Assembly: GCA_013398175.1 (NCBI GenBank)
Contig: VZRZ01002225.1
Span: 1,571,511 to 1,635,510 of the forward strand
Reading direction: 5' to 3'
Length of the DNA: 64,000 bases
Source of the DNA: Climacteris rufus
Lineage: Eukaryota; Chordata; Aves; Passeriformes; Climacteridae
Shown: piece after piece, positions 13,501-26,700 of the stretch
Layout: every line of letters begins with the position of its first letter
How positions within the stretch are numbered: position 1 is the stretch's first letter
Notes under the pieces: model-generated
Database searches by the model: none
The model's input: only the letters and a program-made list of their open reading frames with translations
Told to the model about the DNA's origin: nothing
Position numbers and translations under genes: made by a program

Positions 13501-16500
13501 CAGGAAAAAAAGAAAAAATAGAGTGAAGATTCTGATAAGAATGAAATTTCAGTGATAATTACTGTGCATCAAATAGGTGTATGAAGCCCAGTATGTAAAA
13601 TCCTTTCATCATTTGGGGAAAAAAAAAAAGCCCCTGAAAAATCTATGAACTGTCAGAGACAGGGTGAAGCTTGCAAAGCTATCCTATCTGCCTTACCAAA
13701 GGGTTACTTCATCAAGAAACTTATAAGTTACAGGCACACATCACTGCTGAGGGAAAAGTAATTTGTTGTAATCATTTTTAATTATAGTTATTCTTAATTA
13801 TCTTTGCTGTATGTTTAAACATTAAAATACAAACAGTACTGCCATAGCACAGATGGCTGGTGCCTGCTATGCAGACTGTCAAGCTTCATTTAAGCACCAC
13901 TCTCATTTTTTCCTACAATTGTAACTTAAAGTAATAATGCACTTTCTGTGAACCATAATTATTCATGTTTTAAGAAGAATACCTACCATGAGTTACCTAA
14001 ACAAAGACATTCTGAAGCAAAACCCCACTCTACAAGTTCCTCTAAAACACAGACATTTGAAGCCTGAACCCTAAATCTGGCTGTTTTGCTGAAATCATAT
14101 TCAGAAAAGACAGACTAGTAGATAATTCTAGTTGTAAGCAGCTGGGGTCAGAGTGATACAGGCAGAGCAGCACCTCTAGAAAAGGAACAGAAAGAAATTG
14201 CTATATTTGATAATCATTCCCCCTTCCACTGTATTTTCTTTTGTCTTTGAAGGTGTTTCACATAAAAACTAGGTGGGAGTTTTGCTCTCTCTGTGCTTCT
14301 GCATGCATCAATGCAAGCACGCTGTTCCTTGTTGTGTTTAGTGGTGATGTTAAGAACCATTTTTCACAAAATAAATATTTCTAAAACAAGATCTTTTTAG
14401 TGCTAGAGCATCTTTATATCCTGTGAAAACCCAGAACTATTTCACATGAACCCTCAACCCAAGAATGTAAAAACAGGTTCAAAATTATGAGAGAGAAAAG
14501 ATTCAGTTCTGAGAGAGAAATATTTCTTCAGAATTGAACTCAAGGAGATCCAGAACAAAGAAGAAAAATTAAAGGTTGCAAATTTAAGTGCTCAAGAAGA
14601 GACTGGCTGAGAAAGTTCTTTAAGGAATTTTGAGATGTGTGACTGAGTGAAGGTAGTTTCTGGTCACTGTTTTGAAACAGTCCCTGGAAGGATAAACAAT
14701 ACACCAAGAAAGATGGATCACTGGGGGCTGGAACAACAGTAGGAAAGCTTAAAGGGTTAGTGATATAGATAATGGTTAAATGGTATAGGAAACTGTGCAA
14801 TAAAGTGATGTATCACAGAGGTTTGTAGAAGTCTGTTACTTTGCTACTGTCACTACAACTTTGTCATCATTCTATCATGGAAGCCATACCTCTTTCTTTC
14901 CAAAAACCCCACTAGCTTTATTCCAGCTATTCTGTAAACCACACATGCCTTATATCTTGATGATTCCTTCACCTTTATGGACAATTATTTTTACTCTTTC
15001 ATTCCGTCTTTCTGCAGGTTCTCAACAACACAATCTTAATTTCCAGGACAGAGCCCTTTTTAGGTTGATCTGGAGAAATACAATTCCCATTTTGCAAACA
15101 AATTTTTTACATGAATGAGAATGTTTTACATACCTGACAGTATTTTCCCATGACAGTACTACTTCCAGCAAAGGAGAATAGATTAGCAAAATGCACATTA
15201 ATTTGAGCAAAGCCCATTTGAAACCCTGGTAGTAACAAGAAACCAAACCCATTGCCCTGAGGAGCTGGGACTTCCCCTGTGGTCAGACTCAATGCCACAG
15301 AAGAAAACTCACTATGGATTAAGCTAACGCAAAGCTTCATTTACACTTTCAATAGAGAGCTGAAGCAAGCATATGGATATTACGACAGGTCTTTATTTAA
15401 CAACACATTTAGAGTAAGGAGACAAACCCACTGATTGCATTTAGACCCCACTACAATGTGAACATGAACAGTCAAAGCATCACTTAAATGAACAGTTAGT
15501 AGCAATGGCATGCTCTCTGGTTTGGATTTGTACATTTCTGTTCACATCACTTTTACTTGAGCCTTAAATGCTCATTATGCTCCTCTGTCTGCATGTTTTA
15601 GTTAATGCTTGCTCCAGAAGAAACCCAGCTCACTCTATAAAGCCCCTTACTTCATCCTTAGTCTCAGTACCAGAGGCATCCTTCAGTATTTCATGCTTTT
15701 ATTTGATGAAAAAGTTCTACAAATTGGATCTTTTTTTTTTTCCCTAGGAAATGGGCATGTTTAATGTCTCATCTCTCATATGTCACCAAAAGATACCATG
15801 TAGTAATTTCTGACCTGGTTTGAAAGTCTCCTTATTCCATTATCAATTTGCAGAGCCTCCTACTGCCATATTGTATCGTTTTAGTGTTAATTTTTAATAC
15901 TATTTTCATGCATTTTTAAGGTAAGAGTGTTTTTTCTTAACTAGAGTGCAATAATAGCTTCTCAATATTAAATAAATAATGTTACAGTGCTGAGACAATT
16001 ATGACTTTTTGACAGTGTTGATATATTAATGTTGCAGCTGCAGAAATTCATCTGTTTCATGTATTTTATGGGCACATTTTTGTTCTTTACCCTTCTTTTT
16101 TGATTTTTAAGACATTAAAGTTGTCCAATTGCCAAGATGCTTCCCTCAGGCCAATAATGACTAACACTTCCAGGGTCGGATTTTTTTTTTTTTTTGTGCA
16201 ACTAATCAATTCAACACACAATATCAACTTCCATTTCCAAAAGATCTATAGCAAGATTCTAAGGGGAAAAAAAAAAGTGATAATAAGTAATGTTTTATGA
16301 ATCAGGCTCCTTTTGATGTTAGGGAGTGGGATTAAAACCTTTGTGGAAATTCAACATGGTGTTGTCATAAAATCCAAGTCAGTATGAGACCCCATGAGGC
16401 TTTAGAGGTCTTGTGTCCTTCAGAAGACTTTTATCTGAACAAAAATAGTTTGTATGAGTGAAACCACCAGATGCACATCACTTCCTAATAAATCTCAAAA

Positions 16501-19500
16501 CAAACATGTTGGGAATGGGACACACAGGTTTTGCCAAACCGAAACCTTCAGAATAAAACTTAAGAAACTTGCTCTGAAGAAATACATAAAATGCTACATG
16601 ACAAAAATTGAATTACTTCAGTAGGAAATCCTAACCTCATGTCCTCCTCCTTCCCTCCTTCAATGTTCCTCCTCCAACATTTCCAAGTAAATTTATATTT
16701 CTATTTAAAAAAAAGGTTACAAATTCACTGTGAATTTGATCAGTAAAGACTGGAGCATAGTAGCTATTATCAGAGACACAAGAGAGTTTTATAGATAAGT
16801 ATTTTTTAAATAAGATTTACAGTAATGTCAATATATATCTGAGGATGAAAATTCCAGACAACAGTAGGATTTCTAAGTTTAATGCAGGTCATGGGGATTC
16901 AGTGCTCCCTTAAAACACCTTCAAGAGATTTTTGGATATGATTGAGCAATAAATATATTCAATCCTTACCTAGAAGACTCTGCTCAGAAACAGTGAGACA
17001 ACCTCAATGATAACGGTTCCTATGCATTACTCTGGTGCTTCAATATGCACTTTCCTTTGCTCGTGTTCTCCCCCTGTATCCCTTATTCTCAGCCATGCTG
17101 ACTTTTAACTTGCACTGTTAGTAAAAAAGCTGAATTGGGAGCATTAGGATCTCCCAACTGATCTTTTTTTAAAATATAAAGTAAAGTTAAAAACCACTTC
17201 AACAAAGGGTAAAGCACTCTTAGAAGCCAGAGACCCTGGCAAAGGTCAGCTTTAAATTAGAAGCCACTGCCATGTGGGGCAGAGGGAGGAGAGCAGTGGG
17301 ATAAGTCCAAGAAAACTAAAAAGGGACAAAAAAATGGTAAGAAGAAAAAAATGCAGAGAGTAAGTAGTTTAACATTTTCTCTAAAATACACATTACATAG
17401 AATATGATGCATTTCTACTTGAGAGCACCATCTAACCATATGATATTCTTCAAACATGGAAAGGTCACAAAGCATCCAAGGCAGCACCTTCAGATGCTGG
17501 CAATTGGCAAAGCCATCCCTTTCCCATTAAAATCAGGGAGGTTTAGGATGCATCTTTGCATCTTTCTCTCACACTGATTGCCTAGTGCTGAGGATCAAAA
17601 GCGCCAGCTTCAAATATTACAGGAAAAATTTTAGCTGTGAAAAAAAATTTCTTGTTCTTACAAATGCTCTTAGATGTAACTGGCATGTAGTCCGCACAAA
17701 TCCATTACATATCAGTGCCTTCAGACACAGCAGAGGGAGGGAGCTGGAAATTAAACAGCTTTGGTTGCAATAACACTCATTAAGAAATAGCAGGAAAAGC
17801 AAGGCTTTAAAATCTTAATTTTCTATGGTCTGGATAGTTATGTCAAGATAAATACTTGGAAATCATAGCTTATATCCCTATTTAGATATCTGATCAGTAA
17901 GCTGGGTTCCAGAAGTGGCAAGTTTTCCACCAACCCAAACTGGATTCAAATTTCAATTCTCAGCACTTCTGAAAAATCCTTTCACTTCTTTGAGTGTCTG
18001 AATAGAGATTTAGAACCTAAGTTCAAATAATGTTTTAAAATTCAGTTCATATTTATGTACCTTAGGATCTTCCCTGAAAACCAACCACACTCTATTTTTT
18101 CCTCAAGCTGTATTAAAGGCTTAGTAAAGGTTATGAAATTGCAAATATTTCACCATAAGAGGAAGTTCTAATTGGTCAGTCCTCCCTGAGGACATATTTA
18201 CATAGCAGCCTCTCAGAATTAACCCTTAGAAATTAACCTCTTACAAGAGTCACAGTAGCCAGATGAAAGATTATGACCACACACATAAGTGAATACAAAA
18301 GCCATAAATGACAGACTAATTCCTAATAAAAAGTTATAGACTTTTTAGCTTCTCTAACATCATCTGTCTCAGTGCACTGACCCTTTTTTTATCGACATGG
18401 ACAACCTCAGCACAATGGTATGATAGCGTAATTCTGCTTCTACCAGTTAGAATGTAATAGTATCTGCCACAAAGAGAAACTTATTTATTCGAGATCAGTG
18501 ATAGGTTTGATACCTAGATCATCTTCCTTCCATGGCTAGATTTTAGTCTGAAAACTACTTTGATGGCTGAAAAGACACTGAAGCAGACAAAAGTGTCCTA
18601 GCACACAAATCCTTCATTTTTGCTGTTCTTTGCTTCTACTTACGAAGGAGGCTTGACATTGGCAAAGAAAGTTAAAATGTTTCCAGTACACAAATATCCA
18701 AACCAAGGGCCAGAACATTTGGGATCAACAAAGCTATGCCAATTTACATGAGCTGGGGATTTGGCACATACTGTCTACCAACAAAAAAGGTGCATAGATA
18801 TTCCATGGCATTCTGATCACTGGACTGATTGCTTAATTGTCATATTCCTCTCTCTGCTAGGGCCCCTGTGCCAATTAAGGAGATTCAACTGTGTTTTCGG
18901 AAATTATTTAAAAAAAAACTAAAACAAAAACTTAGGCAAAACATCTGTGTGCCTCCTATGTGTTTATTTATTCATTACATGAATCTCTTTGTTGGATATA
19001 GTATTTGCTAATGGAGGCAGATAAACCTTTTCATTCCCTTTTTATGCGTTCAGTTTGATTTGCAGTCAATATGGGAATGGCATACTTGGATTGAGAGGGG
19101 ATATCGGAAGCCAAGGAAACAACTTGCACACAGTTCATTTTATTCCATTGCTTAAAGCAACTCTGCTTGATAAAGCAGCCATTAAATATGGAAAACTGCA
19201 CACAACATGCTCAGTGCATTGTGATGAATAAAAGAGGAAACCCAGTGCCTCTCACAAAGATCCACACCTTTTTTTTCCCTCTGGCTCCATTAAAAGAGCA
19301 AAAGATGAGCACATTTCAGGAACAATCCAGACAGGAGAGTCAAACCAAATCATAATTCTAATAAATCTGAACTGCCTATACAGTCGTTGATCTGAATTCC
19401 TCTCAAATCTGTAGATGTTCAGTCTGGGATTAACCCCAACTTCATACCAAAACCTACAGATAGGTTAAGATCAAACACTTACACAAGTAGTGATATTTTC

Positions 19501-19955
19501 ACTGCTGTATTAATATACTGAGGGACTTCATGCTGGGAAGACTAATTAATATCCAGTGCCATAAATCTCCAATGAGCACTGAAAACACGAGAGGGTTCAG
19601 AAGAAGACACTCACAGGGAACAGAGGAGCAGAGTACAGTGTTTGAGTGAAGGGTGTGGTATGACTCTTTAGTAGAAGTGCACACAGCAAAAATCTACAAG
19701 CCAAATGCTGTAGGAGTGGGAACACAAGGCCACAACATGAGATCATACTGACTAAGCACCAGATACGTGCTCTCCAGGCCTCTGTAGCCCTTCCCTGAGC
19801 AAATGGATTATATGAATCAATGCATTGTTTCCCAGAACATTGTGCCATAACGTTCACATTTAAGATATAACTTGAAAGTCAATGACTGAATCATAGAATG
19901 TACCATGAAAAGATAACTCATGCATACTTAATTTGCCCAGTCAGAGCAGTCTGTA
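13501..19955. other. Non-coding stretch, no gene seen
   Basis: AT-rich sequence with several mononucleotide runs, including A runs near 13618-13629 and a 15-base T run at 16181-16195. The reading frames are short and none resembles a protein family. No repeat family is recognised. Confidence 0.65.
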
Positions 19956-19974
19956 TTCTTTCTTTCTTTCTTTC
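19956..19974. repeat. (TTTC)n microsatellite
   Basis: Four to five TTTC/TTCT units in a pyrimidine run followed by TGTTTTCCACC. A simple tetranucleotide repeat. Confidence 0.88.
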
Positions 19975-22900
19975 CTGTTTTCCACCTCACCTCCTGCTCA
20001 TTGCTCCTCCTTTTAAAGCATCTTTCATCATCTGGGTCACCAGAAAGTAATGTTCACTATTTGTTTGCTTTCTTCCCCAAGACCTGAATCAAACAGCTAA
20101 TGCTGGAGTTCCTAAGGAAATTTAATGCCTTGCCACTGACAGCCTAGCCTAGAGATGTTTCACTTTACAGTTAACACATAAAAAATTTAACTCTTGAGTA
20201 AAAGAACTGGCTGTATGCTTGCAATCCCAGCTATGGACAATAGAATTTCTGAAGATTTTTCCAACCAAAAAATTTATTTCTAACCTTTGCCTTCAATGAC
20301 TTTTATGCCAATAGCTATGGCATTCATTCAGCAATGGGAGAAAAATCCAAGTTCTCTTAACGTTTCATAGACTACACCAAAGGAATTGAATCCCTTTACA
20401 TAATGTTTTGAAGATACTGCTTTTAAAAACTGCTGTTTGTCTTAGGTAATCTTATTTTCACAAAAACCCAGCCATATAAGATCAACCAACTTTATACTTT
20501 CCAGCTATGATTATTTCATTGTAAGTATACATTTTGCAGAAGTTACTCTGTATAATTTAATTGAGGCAAATCTGTTAATTCTTCTAATAAACCTTAACTC
20601 AGAAATGACACTGTATATTTTAAATCCCTACCAAGACTGATGCGGGTGTAAGAGCTTTTTGGAACAGATGGTTGGTTCTTGTGTGTGGTGTTTTACTTTC
20701 CTTTTTTTTAATTTACAGCACATATTGTTCACACTTGACCTAACATATTCCTTTGAATAGTTATTCTGGTATCCTTAAAGCAAAGAAAAAAAAATCTGAG
20801 ATTTTTATCCCTCTTAACAGCCTAAACATAATTTAAGAAAATAAGAAATGTCAAATTGCTTGTAAGTAGCACTAAGCATCATAGGCTGTTTTCCTCCATC
20901 AGCTGTAACTCTGACTTCTGCATGTGTTACCTCTTTAGGTGGGTGACTTGAGCAAGTAAAGAATTGGACCCATGTGGCACAGAACAATCTCAGTAACCCC
21001 AAACAAATTAATTCCTTCATGGAGTTTCTCAGTACATCACAGGACTGGATCCTCAGTTCTCTTTGAGTTGCTACCAAAGTGAGTAATTGATGACACTCCT
21101 TGACTGAGGAACAACTACTTAAGTGGGGAAGCATTAAAAGGTATCTACATAAAAGACATTGTTAAACAATGCTATGTGGTGTTTATAGCTGCTCTTCCAG
21201 CACTGAAGTCTTTCACAACTTGGTGTTACTAGAAGAGAGTCCAAGAGGAAACAAAAAGCAGAAGAATGTTATACATCTCTACAGCATTTAAAAAACCTCT
21301 GTGCATATTCCCAGGCAACTGCAAGTATTTACTTTCATTTACTTTCTCTGCAAATCCTGTGCTCAGATTTTAGACAGAAATATCATTCTCTTTCCTTCCT
21401 TGTGGCTGTGAGGACCATAAAACTGTGACAGTGTGCTGGGCTGTTCCTCTAACTCATGGCCAAGCAGAACAGTAGGAACCCTCCTTATATGAATATACCC
21501 AGGGAAGGCTCAAAGGTGCATGAAACTCCTTTCACCCTTTTAGGCTTGCAGAGAATAGGCACTACTGCCACATCATCTTACCTATCTCTTGAAGTGCATC
21601 TTTCAGGGGGTGTGGCAAGAGGTGCTTTATTGTCAAGTAATATAAAAAATTAGAAGCAAATAAAAAAAAAAAGACCATGAAATTAATATATAATGACAAA
21701 ATGGATCTATGCAAGTGAAATGTATCTTCAGCTTTTGAAACTCACCCAGGCTTGAGATCATTGAGATTTCAACCTTGTAGTTAAATAGCAATATATCAAA
21801 AGGTAGTTAAAACTGCTCCTATCCAAGAAGTTCTGACATCAGTATCTTAGCTCTCAAGAAGAAAAAACAAAACAGACTCTAAATTATCAACTCCCTCTAA
21901 ACTTACATTCTCAGCTAAGATAAGAGTTCCCAAAAACAAGCTTGAAAATCTAAGCATCCTGTCTTTTGAGATCACCAATTTAAATATTGCGTGGATGCCA
22001 CAGGCAATTGTTTTGTTTTTTTTCTGTGAGGATCTGCAGTACTTGTCATTACTTACAGTGCAAAGTTAATACTTGCTATTTTCTGTCACTTTAGCAAGAT
22101 CATCTTAACCGAAACTGTAAATATTTTGAATCAATGTAAAATTAATGCATCTTTGCTATATTTTACTTGTATGTCTGTGAGTATATGTGCATATAAATAT
22201 ATTCCCATACGCACAGAAACATTAACAGAGAGCTGAGGTTGCCTACATTCATTTCTTAAGTCTAACCCACATAAAAAGTGCAGTGCTGGGCAATCTCATG
22301 CTAACTGGAAATCTGGATCTACAGCCTTCAAGTATTATTAATAATAAAGTTGAGATGAGCAACCTGAATCATCTCAGAATATGTCTTTTACCATGTAAAC
22401 AGTCAGATTCATTCTACTCCACAGATCAAAAAAAGTATCTTGTAGTTATCATCGGTATACTGTCTTAGATAGATTTACAAGGAGGCTAGAAGAAGACTTC
22501 ACTGGAAGTGCATACTGTGGTGTACATCCTGTTCCAGGTAAACCTGTGCTTTTTCAACACAGTCTTCATCTACCCCCAAAACCCCACCCTCAGTGATACA
22601 GTCAACTCCTTGCAATAATATTCAGACACACCATCTTAATTTTCACCTCAGCTACATTAATATCTGTTACCAACCCGGGCTTTAGAAAAATACAGAGTTG
22701 ATTTATACTTTAGTAGAGAAATTAAAGATCAAAAAGATTTATTAAGGTTACTCTACCCTCCCCCCTACCAGTGCATAATCATTCCCCACCGTATATTTTT
22801 TATGGTAATTAGACACTCAAGGCTCAATCCTACAGAATGTTAAGTGTTCTGGCCCAGTCCAGCAGAGCAATTAGGCGTGGAAATGCCTGAGCAATCCCTC

Positions 22901-25900
22901 AAAAGTTAGCTACAAGTAGGTGAACCATTATCTTTTTTAAAGCACATGCCAAATTATTTTCCAGAGGTGCAGCATTCAGTAGAATAAATCTAAATCTTTC
23001 TTTGTGCCACCTTTGTTTCTCTAAAGTGTCCCACTTCTATCAGCATAGCAACAATGACATTGGGAGCAAGCCAAGGTGTTGGCACCCTGCTTTCAGGGGC
23101 AACTGGTGCCGATTTTCACTAAACAAGTTTGCTTAACATTGTTGTACTGCTGAAAGAGTGATCACCTTTGAGCCAAGTCAGTTTGAGCAAAACTCCAAGA
23201 CACTTCATCAAATGCTTGAAATAAGAAATACATGTCCAAAGCACAGCTTGTACTTAACCCAGTGATGTGCTCTGGGTAAGTTACCCTTGCCCATGAATAG
23301 CACAGCACAGCCAAAGGGGGCTACCCTTTCAATCCCACAAGGAAATGAGAGCATCAGGGCAAGAGTAGCTCAGTTTCATGAGGGAAGATGACCATCTCTT
23401 CACTGTACACTGCAGGTACACAGCCCCTCATCATTCATCTTCCTTCTCTCCCCTTTCTTCCTTTCTTTCACCCATGATATGATACAATAAGAACCTCCAT
23501 AAAGCACTGTGCATTGTATAAGCAGTTACATAGGGAAAGTTCGATGTTCTCTAGTCATGGGCATGTGTTGGTAGAACAGGACTCAATCAATATGCTAAAA
23601 GTGATTTAAACATATGCTTAAATGTCAAAATATATTTAAATGCCTTTAGATTATTTATATTATAGACACACTGGAAACATATCCTATCCCAACAAGCACC
23701 TCCTAATATTTTAAATAAACACATGAAACATATGGCTGACTCTCTGCAGATGTGCGTGAAGTTTATAATCTTTAATTTTTATTCCAAACACATTAATGTT
23801 TTTTACTTCAAAATGACCTGGGTAAACTGTGAAATTTGCTTAAGCTATTAAGAGTAAATCTGTCACACTGTTGACAATTTCAGGCAGTGTCCTTATTGCT
23901 AAAAGGGCATATACTGCAAGTTACAGGCTTAATGGCTATTGCTTTTTGCCCTGATGTGCACAAGTCCTTTACCTTCCCATTTATTTATTTCCTGATAAGC
24001 AATCAATGTACAAAAATAGAAAAGCCAAATGGATTAAGAGACTAGTTCTCTCCTGATCTTAGTCTAACAAAAAGGGTTTGTTGTCATGGGTTGAATCAAA
24101 TCTATTGTTGGAGGGTTTTATCACTGAAGATTGAACAGATCAGTATGAAACAGCACCAGAACTAGTAGGGCTCCTCTTATTCCTGAAGGTTAGAGGTCCC
24201 ACATTCTCCTTAAGCCATTGACACGGGCATATGCAGGGCACTGGAAATTTATGTCCATCTTCTGTGCTACACAAACATTTGACTGCCTGGCCCTCTAGCT
24301 GTGGCCTAAACCCCTGGCCTTTTGATACTCACATCAGCTTTCCTTTATCCATGAAAACAACATAACTGCTCATGAACATAAAGGCAAGTGCATGTATGAG
24401 TGTTTGCAGGAGAGCTTTACCCATGTGTACGTGCCTACAATTGACTTTAACAGGTCACCAAATAAATATGACACTTTCCTTCCCCAGCTATTACATGAAA
24501 TAACATTAGTGAAAATAGAAAATATAATCCTGTATACCACAAGACACAGATGAACTGTGAGGCTTCAGAATTATCTCTCTTCATAGAAGAAAATAGACAC
24601 AATTCTTCCGTTATATACTCATTGTAACATGAGGTGAATTTCCTCGCTCCTGTCACCAAGCTTGCAAGGAGGTAAAAAACAGAAGTCCTCTGCCTCCAAA
24701 AGCAGTCCATTCCTAAGATTACTGTACAGTAGAACCCATAGGAATTACAGAGAAATATTCAAAAAGACTACTGAAAGTGGGAACTGTTTTAGAGAGAGCA
24801 AATGATTAGGAATATACCAAGTACAAACCAGAACACAGAAAAATTTAGGTAAATTCCAAGGACTAGGAAAAGATTCCTAGCAATGAAGTGTACCAGAGTG
24901 TCAGGACAGGAAAGTCATGGAAGAGCTAATCAGCTGTGTCACTTAAAGCAGCACAAAACAAAGTACTTGTGGTGCACTGGCTAGAATAATTCTACATTAT
25001 CACAGGGAGGGTTAAACAACTGTTGACCCAACAGCTCTCCATGCTATTTCTCTGATTCAAAGCATCACATGTCTGTAGGTGGAGAGGGAAGGGTCACTGC
25101 AGCAGGGAAAAATTAACATGTGCCATGAAGTGTCAGATGTTACTGTACATACTACACACAAGTGAAAATCCTGGGAGGAAAATAGATGCAGGGCAAATTT
25201 GTGGGTGACCTACTAGTTTTACATGTCACACCAGACATAATGGGGTTTTAGTCAAATAAGTGTTTTGTTTGAAATTAGTGGCTCACAGCCTGATTCCGTT
25301 CTCAATGAAGCCATAAATAAAGAAAGCCACATTGTCAAAAGACAGACTTTGTAAGTCATTCGTCATCAGGCTTCCTAGCAATGCCTTTTATAAAATGGAA
25401 GGGTTTCAAAAGATAATGCAGAGGAGGTAAAATCATTAATAAATTACAAGGAAGAGAGAGAACCAAAACACGAGAGTAAAGAAGAGTTATAAAGGAAACC
25501 TGATCACGATGAGTGTAAAGCCTGTCAGAGACAGGCAGCTGATAGGGGGAACTGCAGCCAGACTGGAGCATTGCATAGGCACTATTCCCTGCACTGCCCT
25601 GCAGAGACAGACATCCTCTGTTACTGGTTTGGCTGGCTGCTGGGGCCATTGATAACCATATGAAACCTGGGAAGTTCAGTCGAGTTGAGTGCTTTCAGAA
25701 GGGCTCATAGTGGGTTGGAGTCAGGCTGTCTGTCCATTACAATCCATGTCCTGAGCACCCAGGGTTTAATCTAAACAAGGGACTTATGACTGCAAGTATA
25801 TCACTGTATTGGCGTATCATATTGACTTTCTGATAATGTTCTAAGCCAGTCTGGTAAGAAAGAGAAAGTGCCACTGGGTACAAATTGTGGCATCAATTCT

Positions 25901-26700
25901 CTGCCAGACTGATCAATTGAATTTATATATTACCTCCAGCTACGTACTTAAAATCTATAGTTTCACTCCCTCCAGTGCACAGCTCACAGTTTAAGTAATT
26001 GCAAATACAAATGAATTTTAAAAGGATTTAGCAGGCTTTAAATTAAAAATGTGTGAACATTGTTATTTTAAGCATTCTAAATTATTTACTAATATAACCC
26101 AGCTGATTCACTTTTCTCTTCTTTCTGTCTTAGCTTGATTTTCTTTGAACCCTGAAGCCTCAGTGAAGCTTAACATACACTTCCAATACACTGCAAACAG
26201 CAAAATAATACTCTATTTTACTCAACTAAAAAGTCTTCAAATTCAGCCTGCAGAATAACAGGCTGCAAAATGTCAGCAGTACAAGGACCTGTTAAATCCT
26301 GCATTAGAAATGGGCAAGTAGTCAAGAGACATAGACAAGCAGCTGACACAAAGCACGAGTCTAAACTCAAGAAAATGTTTAGGGGGATCTGTTTTGCTGA
26401 TCCAATAAGGCGACAGGGCTACAAAAAATTCTCACTACAATATCTGAAAGGACTCTGGTTATAAGACACACCTGCTGAGTCTCATTTACCTTAATCAAAC
26501 ATTACAGCTGTTTTCTATTTTAATTGCATCTTTTGGGTTAATCTGTAAAATCTTGGGGTCACAAGAGAAGCATCAAATCAAACCAATACATTAGGTAATT
26601 TGAACTTGTGCTAAAACAGTGAGCATCCTCTTACATTTTTCCATATTTTCTGACTTCAGTCTACTAATTGTAAAGAGGATTCATAAACTTCTACTGAGAC
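19975..26700. other. Non-coding stretch, no gene seen
   Basis: AT-rich DNA without supported genes. A 106-codon minus-strand frame (20814-21134) and a 97-codon one (25356-25649) have no recognisable domains. One vague old-repeat fragment lies at about 22826-22910. Confidence 0.62.
22826..22910. mobile_element. Possible ancient dispersed repeat fragment
   Basis: Phrases such as 'ggctcaatcctacagaatgt' and 'cccagtccagcagagcaatt' resemble the two related halves of an old sauropsid repeat ('caatcctgcaaag ... gatccagcaaagca'). The match is partial and made from memory, and no termini or target-site duplication are visible. Confidence 0.27.

Noticed and set aside
19888..19900. 'gaatcatagaatg', resembling the terminal repeat of avian CR1 elements
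   Set aside because: The sequence to the right does not continue as a CR1 3' UTR, so a short chance match is more likely.
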